Shown here piece after piece: positions 5,671 to 5,695 of a stretch of DNA of 5,695 nucleotides (position 1 is its first letter; each line of letters opens with the position of its first letter). The position numbers were made by a program, and so were the translations under genes. The notes below the pieces were generated by a model. The model was not told the origin of the DNA, ran no database searches, and saw only the letters and a list, made by a program, of their open reading frames with translations. The DNA is from CAMCYM01 sp964405405 (GTDB lineage: Bacteria; Bacteroidota; Bacteroidia; Flavobacteriales_D; Sanyastnellaceae), in assembly GCA_964405405.1 (NCBI GenBank), contig CAYONT010000093.1:1-5695 (forward strand), written 5' to 3'.

Positions 5671-5679
5671 TGTGGATAA
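5671..5679 (-). promoter_or_regulatory. Perfect DnaA-box nonamer
   Basis: The minus strand reads TTATCCACA, the consensus DnaA box. It is a single copy 16 bp from the window edge. Without neighbouring boxes or an AT-rich unwinding region it does not show an origin. Confidence 0.4.
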
Positions 5680-5695
5680 CTTCCCGCCGAAAAAT

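Overview
The window looks like chromosomal DNA of a high-GC member of the Bacteroidota. Three things point there. The first gene ends in a type IX secretion (T9SS) sorting domain. The clearest promoter matches the Bacteroidota form TTG-N17-TAnnTTTG. The tRNA gene lacks an encoded CCA. By eye GC is high in the first 2.1 kb and lower in the membrane half of the antiporter gene. The species cannot be named from this sequence.

From left to right: (1) 15-1064, minus: a signal-peptide protein with a C-terminal T9SS domain, of unknown function. (2) 1103-2110, plus: asd, aspartate-semialdehyde dehydrogenase, divergent from gene 1 across 38 bp. (3) 2129-4279, minus: a CPA2-type cation:proton antiporter with two C-terminal USP-like domains, convergent with asd. 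(4) 4312-4539, plus: a 75-residue DUF2892-type membrane protein, divergent from the antiporter across 32 bp. (5) 4600-4684, minus: tRNA-Ser(GCT), with its own promoter and intrinsic terminator. (6) 4818-5222, plus: a secreted, lysine- and cysteine-rich 134-residue protein whose six cysteines are symmetrically spaced. (7) 5223-5695: no convincing gene. It holds a possibly structured RNA segment ending in a strong intrinsic terminator, two oppositely oriented blocks of a degenerate 7-bp tandem repeat around GC-rich palindromes, and a perfect DnaA-box nonamer.

The six genes alternate strand one after another, so no operon is visible and each is probably its own transcription unit. The contents are mostly housekeeping: amino-acid and cell-wall precursor synthesis, ion homeostasis and a tRNA. 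I see no defence system, mobile element or biosynthetic cluster. The least explained parts are the symmetric-cysteine secreted protein, the sequence between it and its terminator, and the heptamer repeat at the right end. A short piece of that repeat also appears at the left edge, where it overlaps the stop codon of gene 1.
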